Source: Georgenia thermotolerans (GTDB lineage Bacteria; Actinomycetota; Actinomycetes; Actinomycetales; Actinomycetaceae). Taken from it: DNA of 38,873 nucleotides. The notes under the pieces were generated by a model. It was not told the DNA's origin, did no database searches, and saw only the letters and a program-made list of their open reading frames with translations. The translations under genes and the position numbers were made by a program. Within the stretch, counting starts at the first letter, position 1. Each line of letters starts with the position of its first letter. The stretch spans positions 1 through 38,873 of the forward strand of contig NZ_VUKF01000044.1 in NCBI RefSeq assembly GCF_009193185.1, read 5' to 3'. This document shows, one piece after another, positions 27,547-35,809 of this stretch.

Positions 27547-28335
27547 TCAGGGCTTCGGCCGCGCCCCGAAGACGGCCGTCCCCACCCGCACGATCGTCGC
27601 GCCGGCGGCGACGGCGATCTCCAGGTCCCCGCTCATCCCCATGCTCAGCTCGGTGGCCTCGGCGGTGCCCGGGGCGCCCGTGCCCAGCACGTCGGCGCGC
27701 ACCTCGGCGAGCCGGTCGTAGGAGCGGCGGACGACCTCGGCGTCGGGGGTGTTGGCCCCGATGGTCATGAACCCGCGCAGCCGCAGGTGGGGGAGGCGCC
27801 CGACGGCGAGGGCCAGCTCGCGGGCCTGCGCCGGGTCGACGCCGGCCTTGGTCGCCTCGCCCGAGGTGTTGACCTGGACGAGGACGTCGAGCGGCTCGCC
27901 CGCCGCGCGCGCGCGGGTGCCGTCGTCGGGCGCCGCGCCGCCGTCGGGCGCCGCACCGGCGTCGGCCCGCGCCACCGCCTGGTCCAGCCGCTCGGCCAGG
28001 CGCAGCGAGTCCACGGTCTGCACGCAGCTGGCCCACCGGAGGACCTGGTTGACCTTGTTCGACTGCAGGTGCCCGATGAAGTGCATGGCGTGCGCGGGCA
28101 CGCCGGGCTCGGCCAGGCCCGGGCCGGTGGCCACCAGCTCCTGCGCCCGGTTGTGCCCGAGCAGGTCGGCGCCGGCCTCGAGCGCCGCCCGGATGGCCTC
28201 CACCGGCTGGGTCTTGACGGCCAGCAGCACGCGCACCTCGCGAGGGTCGCGCCCCGCGTCGTCGGCCGCCGCCGCGACCCGCCGTCGTACCTCGCCCAGG
28301 CGCGCGGCGATGCCCGCGGCGACGTCCACATCCAC
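27547..28335 (-). CDS. yggS: YggS/PROSC-family PLP homeostasis protein
   Basis: A 262-residue fold-type III PLP-binding protein that buffers free pyridoxal phosphate. K41 in LLAVKTQP is the PLP lysine; FIGHLQSNKVNQ (87-98), VNTSGEATKAG and SMGMSGDLEIAV follow as in the family. GENRxQE of the family is GHNRAQE here. An Ala/Gly/Asp-rich insert (about 124-148) is unusual. The GTG at 28335 is supported by a -10 box TATCGT seven bases upstream. Confidence 0.92.
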   Translation of the reverse strand: MDVDVAAGIAARLGEVRRRVAAAADDAGRDPREVRVLLAVKTQPVEAIRAALEAGADLLGHNRAQELVATGPGLAEPGVPAHAMHFIGHLQSNKVNQVLRWASCVQTVDSLRLAERLDQAVARADAGAAPDGGAAPDDGTRARAAGEPLDVLVQVNTSGEATKAGVDPAQARELALAVGRLPHLRLRGFMTIGANTPDAEVVRRSYDRLAEVRADVLGTGAPGTAEATELSMGMSGDLEIAVAAGATIVRVGTAVFGARPKP

Positions 28336-28342
28336 GTCCCCG

Positions 28343-28348
28343 ACGATA
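28343..28348 (-). promoter_or_regulatory. Leaderless promoter of yggS (-10 box)
   Basis: On the minus strand TATCGT ends 7 bases before the GTG start at 28335. It is the same hexamer as before the ilvB leader. Confidence 0.55.
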
Positions 28349-28404
28349 TCCGCCCGTGAGGACGCGGCGCGGGAGCGGCCCGCCAGCGACGCCGGACGGC
28401 GGAC

Positions 28405-29178
28405 CTACGCCACGCCGTCGAGGGAGACCTCCACGTGCAGGGCGCGGTGGTCCGACATCCCCAGGTCCACCGCGCCGCCGGGGTCGGTGACGGTCAGCGG
28501 CCCGTCGGCCAGGATGTGGTCGAGCTGACGGTCGGGCCGGTCCAGAGGGAAGGTCGGGGCCTCCACCAGCGGGCGCAGGCCGCTGAACCGTGCCGGGCGG
28601 CCGCCGGCGAGGTTGAGGTCGCCGAGCAGCACCATCGGGCGGGGCAGGTCCTTCATGGCACGCACGAGGTGGCGCAGCTGGGCGACGTTCCAGCCCGGGA
28701 TGAACGTCAGGTGGGTGGCCACCACGCTCATGCGGCCCTGGCGGGTGCTGACGACGGCGGCGACGGCGGTGCGCTGCTCGTCCTGGACCAGGGTGGGGCG
28801 GCGCCGCTCGGGGAAGAGCACCGGGACGCGCTGCTGCGGACCGGGCAGGGTGAGGACCCGCCAGTGCTCCACCGGGTAGCGGCTGAGCAGCGCGATGCCG
28901 TACGTCGACGCCGTGGGCTGCTCGTCGCCCGTGGCGGCGGTCCACAGCTCCGGGGTGCCCTGCATGGTGGCCACGAACCGGTGCTCGGGCGCCCCCATCG
29001 CGGCGGCCGCCATGGCGGTGAGGTCGGCGCCGTGCGAGCGCGGCTGGTCGCGGTCGACCTCCTGCATGGCCAGGATGTCGGCGTCGAGCCGGCGCACCGC
29101 CCCGGCGAAGCGGTCCAGGTCGACCTCGCCGTCCGCCAGGGAGCGGCCGTGGAGGATGTTGAACGTCGCGATCCGCAC
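28405..29178 (-). CDS. Endonuclease/exonuclease/phosphatase-family protein
   Basis: A 257-residue metal-dependent phosphoesterase of the EEP fold. Key motifs are ATFNILHG near the start, MQEVDRD (metal Glu), THLTFIPGWN, LLGDLNL (GDxN) and the C-terminal LDHILAD and MSDHRALH. The substrate cannot be read: family members act on DNA, phospholipids or inositol phosphates. No signal peptide is seen. The GTG at 29178 lies 7 bases after CAGAAT on the minus strand; a longer frame to 29274 would run through an inverted repeat. yggS lies downstream in the same direction. Confidence 0.85.
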   Translation of the reverse strand: MRIATFNILHGRSLADGEVDLDRFAGAVRRLDADILAMQEVDRDQPRSHGADLTAMAAAAMGAPEHRFVATMQGTPELWTAATGDEQPTASTYGIALLSRYPVEHWRVLTLPGPQQRVPVLFPERRRPTLVQDEQRTAVAAVVSTRQGRMSVVATHLTFIPGWNVAQLRHLVRAMKDLPRPMVLLGDLNLAGGRPARFSGLRPLVEAPTFPLDRPDRQLDHILADGPLTVTDPGGAVDLGMSDHRALHVEVSLDGVA

Positions 29179-29185
29179 CGTTCGG

Positions 29186-29191
29186 ATTCTG
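29186..29191 (-). promoter_or_regulatory. Candidate leaderless promoter of the EEP-family gene
   Basis: On the minus strand CAGAAT ends 7 bases before the GTG at 29178, the spacing seen at the other leaderless starts. Confidence 0.4.
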
Positions 29192-29204
29192 CCCGGGGCC
29201 CGCG

Positions 29205-29241
29205 GGCCCCGCACCAGGGACGATGCTGCTGGTGCGGGGCC
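29205..29241. promoter_or_regulatory. Inverted repeat in a divergent promoter region
   Basis: GGCCCCGCACCAG (29205-29217) and CTGGTGCGGGGCC (29229-29241) are exact reverse complements around an 11-base spacer, in the 88 bases between two divergent genes. A terminator would be out of place here, so an operator is a reasonable guess. Confidence 0.4.
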
Positions 29242-29266
29242 GCCGTCGATCGTGTACACCCGCAGC

Positions 29267-29905
29267 ATGAACATGGACGAACGCCGCCAGCTCCGCGAGG
29301 CCCTCCGGATCGCCGGGGCCGCCCTCGACCAGGCCGACGTGCCGTTCGCCCTCGCCGGTGGCTATGCCGCCTGGGTGCACGGGGCGCCGGAGTCGGACCA
29401 CGACGTGGACTTCGCCATCCTCGAGCAGGACGTCGACCGGGCCAAGGAGGCCCTCGCGGCGACCAGCCTGGACGTCGAGCAGCCGGTGGAGAACTGGCTG
29501 TTCAAGGCCTACAACTCCGCGGCGCTGGTCGACGTGATCTTCCGGGTGGCGGGGGAGGCGGTGACGCCGGAGCTGCTCGGCCGCGCCCAGCGCGTGGACG
29601 TGCTCGGCGTGAGCATGCCCGTGCTCGGCTCGACCGACGTCGTCGCCTCCAAGCTCCTCGTGCTCACCGAGCACCGCTGCGACTTCTCCGCCCTGCTGCC
29701 GGTGGTCCGCGCCCTGCGCGAGCAGATCGACTGGGCCGACGTGGCCAGCCGCACCGCCGACAACCCCTACGCCCAGGCCTTCCTGTTCCTGCTCGGCCGG
29801 CTCGGCATCGTCGGCGACGACCCCGCGGTGCCCAGCCTCGGCTCGCACGAGGCCGACACCCCGGACCCCCGCCGCGACGGCATCCCGGTCATCGAGGCGG
29901 AATGA
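29267..29905 (+). CDS. Nucleotidyltransferase-fold protein of unknown role
   Basis: A 212-residue protein with the minimal nucleotidyltransferase signature: FALAGGYAAWVHG followed by SDHDVDFAI, where the DxD would bind metal. The following LVDVIFRVAG and STDVVASKLLVLTEHRCD resemble AbiEii/DUF6036-like proteins that include toxin-antitoxin toxins. No antitoxin-like partner is adjacent; the next gene is a DNA repair protein. Two ATGs (29267, 29273) are possible and no ribosome site is visible. The Asp/Pro-rich C-terminus looks disordered. Confidence 0.7.
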   Translation: MNMDERRQLREALRIAGAALDQADVPFALAGGYAAWVHGAPESDHDVDFAILEQDVDRAKEALAATSLDVEQPVENWLFKAYNSAALVDVIFRVAGEAVTPELLGRAQRVDVLGVSMPVLGSTDVVASKLLVLTEHRCDFSALLPVVRALREQIDWADVASRTADNPYAQAFLFLLGRLGIVGDDPAVPSLGSHEADTPDPRRDGIPVIEAE

Positions 29906-29918
29906 CCCCGGTCCCTGG

Positions 29919-29924
29919 CAGGAT
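29919..29924 (+). promoter_or_regulatory. Candidate leaderless promoter of the HhH-GPD gene
   Basis: CAGGAT ends 6 bases before the ATG at 29931, in the 25-base gap after the nucleotidyltransferase gene. Confidence 0.4.
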
Positions 29925-29930
29925 CGGGTC

Positions 29931-30512
29931 ATGGACCACGCCCTGCACATCACCGGCGACGACGCCGCCGACGAGCTGCTCTCCACCAGCTCCCTCGCCC
30001 TGCTCATCGGGATGCTGCTCGACCAGCAGGTGGCCATGGAGACGGCCTTCAGCGGCCCGAAGAAGATCCAGGAGCGGGTGGGCGAGCTCGACGCCGCGGC
30101 CCTGGCGCACCTGGACCCCGAGCGCCTGACCGAGGTCTTCCGCACCCCGCCGGCCGTGCACCGCTACCCGGGCTCGATGGCCGGGCGCACCCAGGCGCTG
30201 TGCGCCTACCTGCTCGAGCACTACGACGGCGACGCGGCGGCGATCTGGACCGACGGCGACCCGGACGGCGCCGAGGTGCTGCGCCGGCTCAAGGCCCTGC
30301 CCGGCTTCGGCGACCAGAAGGCCCGCATCTTCCTCGCCCTGCTCGGCAAGCAGGTGGGCCTGCGGGCCGCCGGCTGGCGCGAGGCCGCCGGCGCCTACGG
30401 GGAGGAGGGCTGCCACCGGTCGGTGGCCGACATCGTCGACGCCGAGTCCCTCGCCCGGGTGCGCGAGACCAAGCGGGCCGCGAAGGCGGCGGCGAAGGCC
30501 CAGAAGGGCTGA
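29931..30512 (+). CDS. HhH-GPD-type base-excision DNA repair protein
   Basis: A 193-residue protein resembling the short actinobacterial HhH-GPD glycosylase-like family. The N-terminal LALLIGMLLDQQVAMETAFSG resembles the helix that starts these glycosylase folds, and LKALPGFGDQKARIFLALLG is a helix-hairpin-helix (LPGFG) that would contact DNA. The normal catalytic Asp after the hairpin is not obvious, so activity is uncertain. The C-terminus is Lys/Ala-rich. It converges with the acetate transporter gene. Confidence 0.8.
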   Translation: MDHALHITGDDAADELLSTSSLALLIGMLLDQQVAMETAFSGPKKIQERVGELDAAALAHLDPERLTEVFRTPPAVHRYPGSMAGRTQALCAYLLEHYDGDAAAIWTDGDPDGAEVLRRLKALPGFGDQKARIFLALLGKQVGLRAAGWREAAGAYGEEGCHRSVADIVDAESLARVRETKRAAKAAAKAQKG

Positions 30513-30606
30513 CGGCGCGCCGCGGAACCGGTCGTGGAGCAGGCACAGCGGCAGCACGATGCCTGGGCTCGTCGTCGGCTGCGCGACACTGCCCGAGACT
30601 CAGGCC

Positions 30607-30648
30607 GACCGAGTCGGCCGCGCGATCGCCGTGACGGCCGGCTCGGTC
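30607..30648. terminator. Hairpin between convergent genes
   Basis: GACCGAGTCGGCC (30607-30619) pairs with GGCCGGCTCGGTC (30636-30648) with one wobble, around a 16-base loop. It ends 9 bases before the 3' end of the minus-strand transporter gene and probably terminates both genes. Confidence 0.5.
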
Positions 30649-30657
30649 ACCTGAGGT

Positions 30658-31347
30658 TCAGGCGCGCGGCCAGACGGGGACGGCCGGACGCTTCGCGGTG
30701 AAGTTGAACACCGCCGCGAACGAGGCGTACCACGCGACGATCGCGGTGATGATGCCGACGATCCCACCGGCCGTGCCCCAGAAGGCGGCGCCCGTGAACG
30801 CCCCGATCGTCAGCAGCGCAAAGGTGACGAAAAGGGTGACGAACACGGCCGCAACCGCCCCGGAGACGCGGAAGGAGGCCAGCATCATGTAGCCCGTGAA
30901 GATCGTCCAACCCAGCAGGTAGTAGGCGACGGCCTTGCCCGCCGAGGGGCCCGCGGCAGCGAGGTCGGTCCGGCCGGCGAGGAACCAGAAGGACAGCCAG
31001 AAGGCACCATAGGAGCAGAAGGCGACCGCCCCGAAGGTGTTCCCCTTGGCGAACTCCCAGAGTCCTGCGGCGAACTGGGCGATGCCGCCGTAGAAGATGG
31101 CGAGGCCGAAGACGCCGGCCGTCACGGTGGCCGGGAGGAGACCCGCGTTGACGACGCTGAGGAAGAAGGTCGTCATCGCGAATGCGGCGAGTCCGAGCGG
31201 GGCGGGGTCGGCGAGGTGTGACCCAGGCGGGATGACGCGCTCGGGAGCCTCCATCCCGGGGCCGCCCGCTCTGCCGGTCCTGTCGAGTTCCGGTCCACGG
31301 ACGGTGCCGGGGCCCTCTGGTCCAAGGTTGCGTTCGGCGGTGGCCAT
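30658..31347 (-). CDS. satP: Acetate uptake transporter (GPR1/FUN34/SatP family)
   Basis: A 229-residue membrane protein with six hydrophobic segments after a soluble head of about 45 residues. The family signature is present as DPAPLGLAAFAMTTFFLS (usual NPAPLGL), with YGGIAQFAAGLWEF, NTFGAVAFCSYGAFWLSF and a late FNFTAK. Such proteins carry acetate or succinate with protons. The ATG at 31347 has an excellent ribosome site, AAAAGGAG. It is transcribed alone. Confidence 0.92.
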   Translation of the reverse strand: MATAERNLGPEGPGTVRGPELDRTGRAGGPGMEAPERVIPPGSHLADPAPLGLAAFAMTTFFLSVVNAGLLPATVTAGVFGLAIFYGGIAQFAAGLWEFAKGNTFGAVAFCSYGAFWLSFWFLAGRTDLAAAGPSAGKAVAYYLLGWTIFTGYMMLASFRVSGAVAAVFVTLFVTFALLTIGAFTGAAFWGTAGGIVGIITAIVAWYASFAAVFNFTAKRPAVPVWPRA

Positions 31348-31542
31348 GATCGCTCCTTTTCGCGCCAGCAGGCAGGAACACGTCGACGGTAAGTCGCCGT
31401 CAAACCCGGCGCAAGGATGAGTTCTGGGAGGGTCGTGCCGCCGGCAAAGGAGGGGCCTTCAGCGGAGAGCCACGGCGGCGCACGCCCTGGGCGGGACCGA
31501 CGATCCGCCGCTGACGTGGGCGGGACCTGAGACCATGCGGAC

Positions 31543-32037
31543 GTGGTGAGGAAGAAGCAACCCGCGGGCACCCCGGCCCTGCGCGCGCTCGAGACGGCCG
31601 GCGTGCCGCACGAGGTCCGCGCTTACGAGCACGACCCGCGCAGCCCCCTCGGCTTCGGCGCGGAGGCCGCCGCCGTCCTCGGCGTCGAGCCCGCCCGGGT
31701 GTTCAAGACCCTGGTCGCCAGCGTCGACGGCGCCCTGACGGTCGCCGTCGTCCCGGTCACCGGCCAGCTCGACCTCAAGGCGCTGGCCACCGCCGCCGGC
31801 GGCAAGCGCGCCGTCATGGCCGAGCCCGCCGCGGCCGAGCGCGCCACCGGCTACGTCGTGGGCGGCATCTCGCCGCTGGGCCAGCGCACGACGCTGCCCA
31901 CCGTCGTCGACGCCAGCGCGCTGGACTTCCCGACCGTGCTCGTCAGCGCCGGGCGCCGCGGGCTCGACGTCGAGCTCGCCCCCGGCGACCTCGTCGCCCA
32001 GACCACGGCCACGGTCGCCGAGGTGGCGCGGGCGTGA
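31543..32037 (+). CDS. ybaK: YbaK/EbsC-family aminoacyl-tRNA deacylase
   Basis: A 164-residue editing-domain protein that, by family, hydrolyses mischarged Cys-tRNA(Pro). Motifs include LGVEPARVFKTLVASVDG (catalytic Lys in VFKTL) and GYVVGGISPLGQRTTLPTVV. Two GTG codons (31543, 31546) are possible starts; GACCAT six bases before the first is a weak -10, suggesting leaderless translation. The stop overlaps the next start as GTGA. Confidence 0.9.
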   Translation: MVRKKQPAGTPALRALETAGVPHEVRAYEHDPRSPLGFGAEAAAVLGVEPARVFKTLVASVDGALTVAVVPVTGQLDLKALATAAGGKRAVMAEPAAAERATGYVVGGISPLGQRTTLPTVVDASALDFPTVLVSAGRRGLDVELAPGDLVAQTTATVAEVARA

Positions 32038-32678
32038 GCGGGGCCGGCCGCCCACTGCCCGAGCCGGACGTCGCCCGCCGCCTGAGCCCGGCCGATCCGG
32101 CGACCCTGCGCTCGGCCACCGTCACCGCGGCCGATCTCGCCGGCGCCGTCCTGCCCCGCCTCGAGGAGGTCCAGGTCGAGGCCTCCAGCCTGGAGCGGGC
32201 CCGGGCGGCCGACGGGCGGTGGGCGCACGCGACGCTGGTGGACTGCCGGCTCGACGGCGCCGACCTGGCCAACCTGCACGCCACCGACCTGACCCTGGTG
32301 CGCACGAGCCTGCGGGAGGTCCGCCTCATCGGCGCCCAGCTGCCGGGCGCCCGTCTGCGCGCCGTGCGGCTGGAGGGCTGCCAGGCCCGGCTGACCTCCT
32401 GGCACGGCGCCCAGCTCCAGCACGTCGAACTCGTCGGCTGCGACCTGTCCGAGGCCGACCTCACCGAGGCCCGGCTCGAGGACGTCCTGCTGCAGGACTG
32501 CGACCTCACCGCCGCCCAGCTCGCCGGGATGCGCTGCCGGCAGGTGCGCCTGCGCGGCTGCCGGCTCGCCGGCGTGAGCGGGGTGAGCGGGCTGCGCGGG
32601 ACGCGCGTGACCGAGGCGGACGCCTACGCCCTCCTGCCGGCACTGGTCCGCGAGCTGGGGCTCACCATCGAGGGGTGA
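32034..32678 (+). CDS. Pentapeptide-repeat protein
   Basis: A 214-residue protein made largely of pentapeptide repeats (A(D/N)LxX pattern), seen as DCRLDGADLANLHATDLTLV, then GCDLSEADLTEARLEDVLLQ. These form a right-handed quadrilateral helix; some mimic DNA and bind gyrase, but most have unknown partners. There is no signal peptide. The GTG at 32034 overlaps the ybaK stop by four bases, so the two are co-translated. It converges with the helicase gene 15 bases away. Confidence 0.85.
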   Translation: MSGAGRPLPEPDVARRLSPADPATLRSATVTAADLAGAVLPRLEEVQVEASSLERARAADGRWAHATLVDCRLDGADLANLHATDLTLVRTSLREVRLIGAQLPGARLRAVRLEGCQARLTSWHGAQLQHVELVGCDLSEADLTEARLEDVLLQDCDLTAAQLAGMRCRQVRLRGCRLAGVSGVSGLRGTRVTEADAYALLPALVRELGLTIEG

Positions 32679-32693
32679 GGTTCTGGGCTGCGG

Positions 32694-35357
32694 TCAGCGC
32701 GGGCCGACGTCGAGCACCCGCAGCACCACCGCGCCAGCGGCGTCGGAGGCGTCGAGGTCCACCAGGGCGGTGATGCCCCAGTCGTGGTCGCCGGCGGGGT
32801 CGTCGAAGGTCTGCCGCACCAGCCACACCCGCTCCGCCCCGGCGGCGAGGTCGCCGAGGTGGGCGTCCGCCAGGGCGCGGGGCAGGTCGGCGTCGGTGGG
32901 CTGCTCCTCGATCGCGACCAGCGCCGCCGCGCGGGCCTCGGGCCCGGTGCCCAGCCAGTCGTACTCGGCCCAGTACGGCGCCGTGGCCCGCTCCCAGCGC
33001 TCGGCGTCCCAGCCGGACTCGCCGTCCAGGTGGCCCAGGGCCACGTAGGCCTCGCGACCCAGGGCGTCGACCCGGCGGAACAGGGCGTTGCGCACGGCCA
33101 CCCGGAAGGCGTGGCGGTTGCGGGTGAAGGCGATCTCGCCGTCGGGCCCCTCGCCGAAGGGTCGCTCGGCGACCTCGACGTCGGCCTCCTCGGGCACCAC
33201 GAGCACGCCCTCGGCGGCCGCCGCGCCGGCGGAGAGGGCCTCCCACTCGTCCAGCAGCGAGGAGTCGACGGAGCGGACCAGGTCGCCGAGCCAGTCGATG
33301 ATGGCGACGACCTCGTCGGTGCGCGCCGAGTCCGGCACCACCTGGCGCAGCGCCCGGTAGGCGTCGGTGAGGTAGCGCAGCACCACGCCCTCGGAGCGGG
33401 CGAGCTGGTAGCGCGAGACGAGCTCGGAGAAGGTCATCGCCTGCTCGACCATCTCGCGCACCACGGACTTCGGCTGCAGCTCGAAGTCGGACACCCAGGG
33501 GTTGGTCTGGCGGTAGGTGGCCAGCGCTGCCTCGAGCATCTCCGCCAGCGGCCGGGGCCAGGTGACGTCCTCGAGCAGCGCCATGCGCTCCTCGTACTCG
33601 ATGCCCTCGGCCTTCATGGCCCCCACGGCCTCGCCCTTGGCCTCGCGCTGCTGGGCGTACAGCAGCGGCCGGGGGTCCTCCAGGGTGGCCTCGATGACCG
33701 AGACGACGTCGAGGGCGAAGTCGGGCGACTCCCGGTCCAGCAGCTCCAGCGCGGCCAGCGCGAAGGGGGACAGCGGGGCGTTGAGCGCGAAGTCGCGCGG
33801 CAGGTCCACCGTCAGGCGCACGTACGGCTCGCCGGGGTGGGCCCGGCGCCAGGCGGCGTCGGCGTGCTCGACCACGCCCGCCGCGCGCAGCGACCGGTAG
33901 ATCTCGATGGCCCGGCGCAGGTGCAGATTGCGCTCGGTCGGCGGCTCGTGGTTGTCGGTGACGAGGCGGTACATCGCCGCCACCGGGTCGCCCGGACGCG
34001 CGAGGACCGACAGCACCATGGTGTGGGTGACCCGGAACTGGCTGGTCAGCGGCTCGGGCGGGGCGTCGCGCAGCCGCTCGAAGGTCTTGTCCGTCCAGTT
34101 CACCACCCCGGCGGGGGCCTTTTTGCGCACGATCTTGCGCCGCTTGCGCTCGTCGTCGCCCGCCTTGGCCAGGGCCTTGGCGTTCTCGATGACGTGCTCG
34201 GGGGCCTGGACGATGACCTCGCCGGTGGTGTCGTAGCCGGCCCGCCCTGCCCGCCCGGCGATCTGGTGGAACTCCCGGGCGGTGAGGTGGCGGGACCGCT
34301 CGCCGTCGAACTTCGTCAGCGAGGTGAGCACGACGGTGCGGATGGGGACGTTGATGCCCACCCCGAGGGTGTCGGTGCCGCAGATGACCCCGAGCAGGCC
34401 CGCCTGGGTGAGGCGCTCGACGAGGCGGCGGTAGCGCGGCAGCATCCCCGCGTGGTGCACACCGACGCCGTGGCGCAGCAGCCGGGAGAGGATCGCACCG
34501 AAGCCGGGCCCGAAGCGGAAGTCCCCGATGGCGGCGGCGACCCGGTCGCGCTGCTCGCGGGTGGCCACCTGGACCGAGGTGAGGGACTGGGCGCGCTCGA
34601 CGGCGTCCTTCTGCGCGAAGTGCACCACGTACACCGGGGCGCGGTGGGTCTGGACGAGCTCGAGGAGCAGGTCCTGGATGGGCTCGACGGAGTAGGAGTA
34701 GGTCAGCGGCACCGGCCGCTCGGCCTGGTCGACGACGGCGACGTCCTTGCCGGTGCGCCGCTCGAGGTCGCGCACGAAGAAGGAGACGTCCCCGAGGGTG
34801 GCGCTCATGAGCAGGAACTGGGTGTCCGGCAGCTCGAGCAGCGGCACCTGCCAGGCCCAGCCGCGCTGGGGGTCGGCGTAGAAGTGGAACTCGTCCATGA
34901 CGACGACGCCGGCGTCGGTGGCCGCGCCGTCGCGCAGCGCCTGGTTGGCGAGGATCTCCGCGGTGCAGCAGATGATCGGGGCGTCGGGGTTGATGGCGGA
35001 GTCGCCGGTGACCATCCCGACGTTGGCCGAGCCGAACAGGTCCACGAGGCCGAAGAACTTCTCCGACACCAGCGCCTTGAGCGGGGCGGTGTAGTACCCG
35101 GTTCGGCCGGTGGCCAGGGCGGTGAACAGCGCGCCCATGGCCACCAGCGACTTCCCCGAGCCGGTGGGGGTGGCGAGGATGACGTGGGAGCCGGAGACCA
35201 GCTCCATCACCGCCTCCTCCTGGTGGGGATAGAGCGTCAGGCCGGAGCTCGTGGCCCAGGACTCGAAGGCCGCGTAGATCGCGTCGGCGTCCGGGGTCGC
35301 CGAGGTGTCCTCGGGCAGGAGGTCGTCGAGCACGAGGTTGAGGCTGGGCTGCGGCAT
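32694..35357 (-). CDS. Ski2-like DEAD/DEAH-box helicase with DUF3516 C-terminal domain
   Basis: An 887-residue ATP-dependent nucleic acid helicase. Motif I is ATPTGSGKS (62-70), motif II DEFH (155-158), motif III SATLGD, and motif VI QIAGRAGRAGYD. The region after about 400 resembles DUF3516, common in actinobacterial Ski2-like helicases. RNA processing or repair is likely but the substrate is not determined. The ATG at 35357 follows GAGGAT-CGGGGA on the minus strand, again a possible leaderless start. Confidence 0.92.
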   Translation of the reverse strand: MPQPSLNLVLDDLLPEDTSATPDADAIYAAFESWATSSGLTLYPHQEEAVMELVSGSHVILATPTGSGKSLVAMGALFTALATGRTGYYTAPLKALVSEKFFGLVDLFGSANVGMVTGDSAINPDAPIICCTAEILANQALRDGAATDAGVVVMDEFHFYADPQRGWAWQVPLLELPDTQFLLMSATLGDVSFFVRDLERRTGKDVAVVDQAERPVPLTYSYSVEPIQDLLLELVQTHRAPVYVVHFAQKDAVERAQSLTSVQVATREQRDRVAAAIGDFRFGPGFGAILSRLLRHGVGVHHAGMLPRYRRLVERLTQAGLLGVICGTDTLGVGINVPIRTVVLTSLTKFDGERSRHLTAREFHQIAGRAGRAGYDTTGEVIVQAPEHVIENAKALAKAGDDERKRRKIVRKKAPAGVVNWTDKTFERLRDAPPEPLTSQFRVTHTMVLSVLARPGDPVAAMYRLVTDNHEPPTERNLHLRRAIEIYRSLRAAGVVEHADAAWRRAHPGEPYVRLTVDLPRDFALNAPLSPFALAALELLDRESPDFALDVVSVIEATLEDPRPLLYAQQREAKGEAVGAMKAEGIEYEERMALLEDVTWPRPLAEMLEAALATYRQTNPWVSDFELQPKSVVREMVEQAMTFSELVSRYQLARSEGVVLRYLTDAYRALRQVVPDSARTDEVVAIIDWLGDLVRSVDSSLLDEWEALSAGAAAAEGVLVVPEEADVEVAERPFGEGPDGEIAFTRNRHAFRVAVRNALFRRVDALGREAYVALGHLDGESGWDAERWERATAPYWAEYDWLGTGPEARAAALVAIEEQPTDADLPRALADAHLGDLAAGAERVWLVRQTFDDPAGDHDWGITALVDLDASDAAGAVVLRVLDVGPR

Positions 35358-35392
35358 TCCCCGATCCTCTCACTGGGCCGCCCGGCCGGTCG

Positions 35393-35398
35393 TAGGCT
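35393..35398 (+). promoter_or_regulatory. -10 box of the small membrane protein gene
   Basis: TAGGCT at 35393-35398 predicts a transcript start near 35405 and a 20-base leader carrying GAGGAGG before the GTG at 35426. Confidence 0.4.
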
Positions 35399-35425
35399 GG
35401 ACGGGAGGACGACGAGGAGGTTGCC

Positions 35426-35674
35426 GTGCGCGCCGCGACCAGGTTCAACCGCTCGACCTTCGGCCGGTGGCTCAACGGCCCGTCCGGACGTCTCTTCCGC
35501 GTCGCGGCGGGCAGCGCCTTCCTCGTGGCCGGGCTGCGCGCCCGGGGGACGGCGGCCGGCAGGGCCGCGCTCCTGTGGAGCGTCTTCCCGCTCTCGGCCG
35601 GCACCCTGGACGTCTGCTACATCAGCCTGTCGCTGGGCGGCCCCTTCCGCGGGGCCGCCTGCCGCGCGGCGTAG
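35426..35674 (+). CDS. Small DUF2892-like membrane protein
   Basis: An 82-residue protein starting at GTG with a strong GAGGAGG ribosome site. RLFRVAAGSAFLVAGL and LLWSVFPLSAGTLDVCYISL are two weakly hydrophobic segments, and the C-terminal SLGGPFRGAACR resembles DUF2892 proteins. I see no enzyme motif. It is divergent from the helicase gene. Confidence 0.65.
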   Translation: MRAATRFNRSTFGRWLNGPSGRLFRVAAGSAFLVAGLRARGTAAGRAALLWSVFPLSAGTLDVCYISLSLGGPFRGAACRAA

Positions 35675-35690
35675 GGCGCGCCGCCACCGC

Positions 35691-35770
35691 CGTCTCGCCC
35701 GCGCGCCCGCCGTCTCGCCCGCGCGCCCGCCGTCTCGCCCGCGCGCCCGCCGTCCGGCCCGTGCGCCCTC
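35691..35770. repeat. 20-bp tandem repeat before the APC permease gene
   Basis: The unit CGTCTCGCCCGCGCGCCCGC occurs three times without change (35691-35750), followed by a degenerate fourth copy to 35770. It lies in the gap between two same-direction genes and does not code. Confidence 0.85.
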
Positions 35771-35796
35771 GCCGCGCCCCCGGCCGACGGCGTTCC

Positions 35797-35802
35797 TACC
35801 CT
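35797..35802 (+). promoter_or_regulatory. Leaderless promoter of the APC permease gene (-10 box)
   Basis: TACCCT ends 7 bases before the GTG at 35810. Another in-frame GTG at 35804 lies inside the spacer and so would be upstream of the transcript start. Confidence 0.55.
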
Positions 35803-35809
35803 CGTGGGT

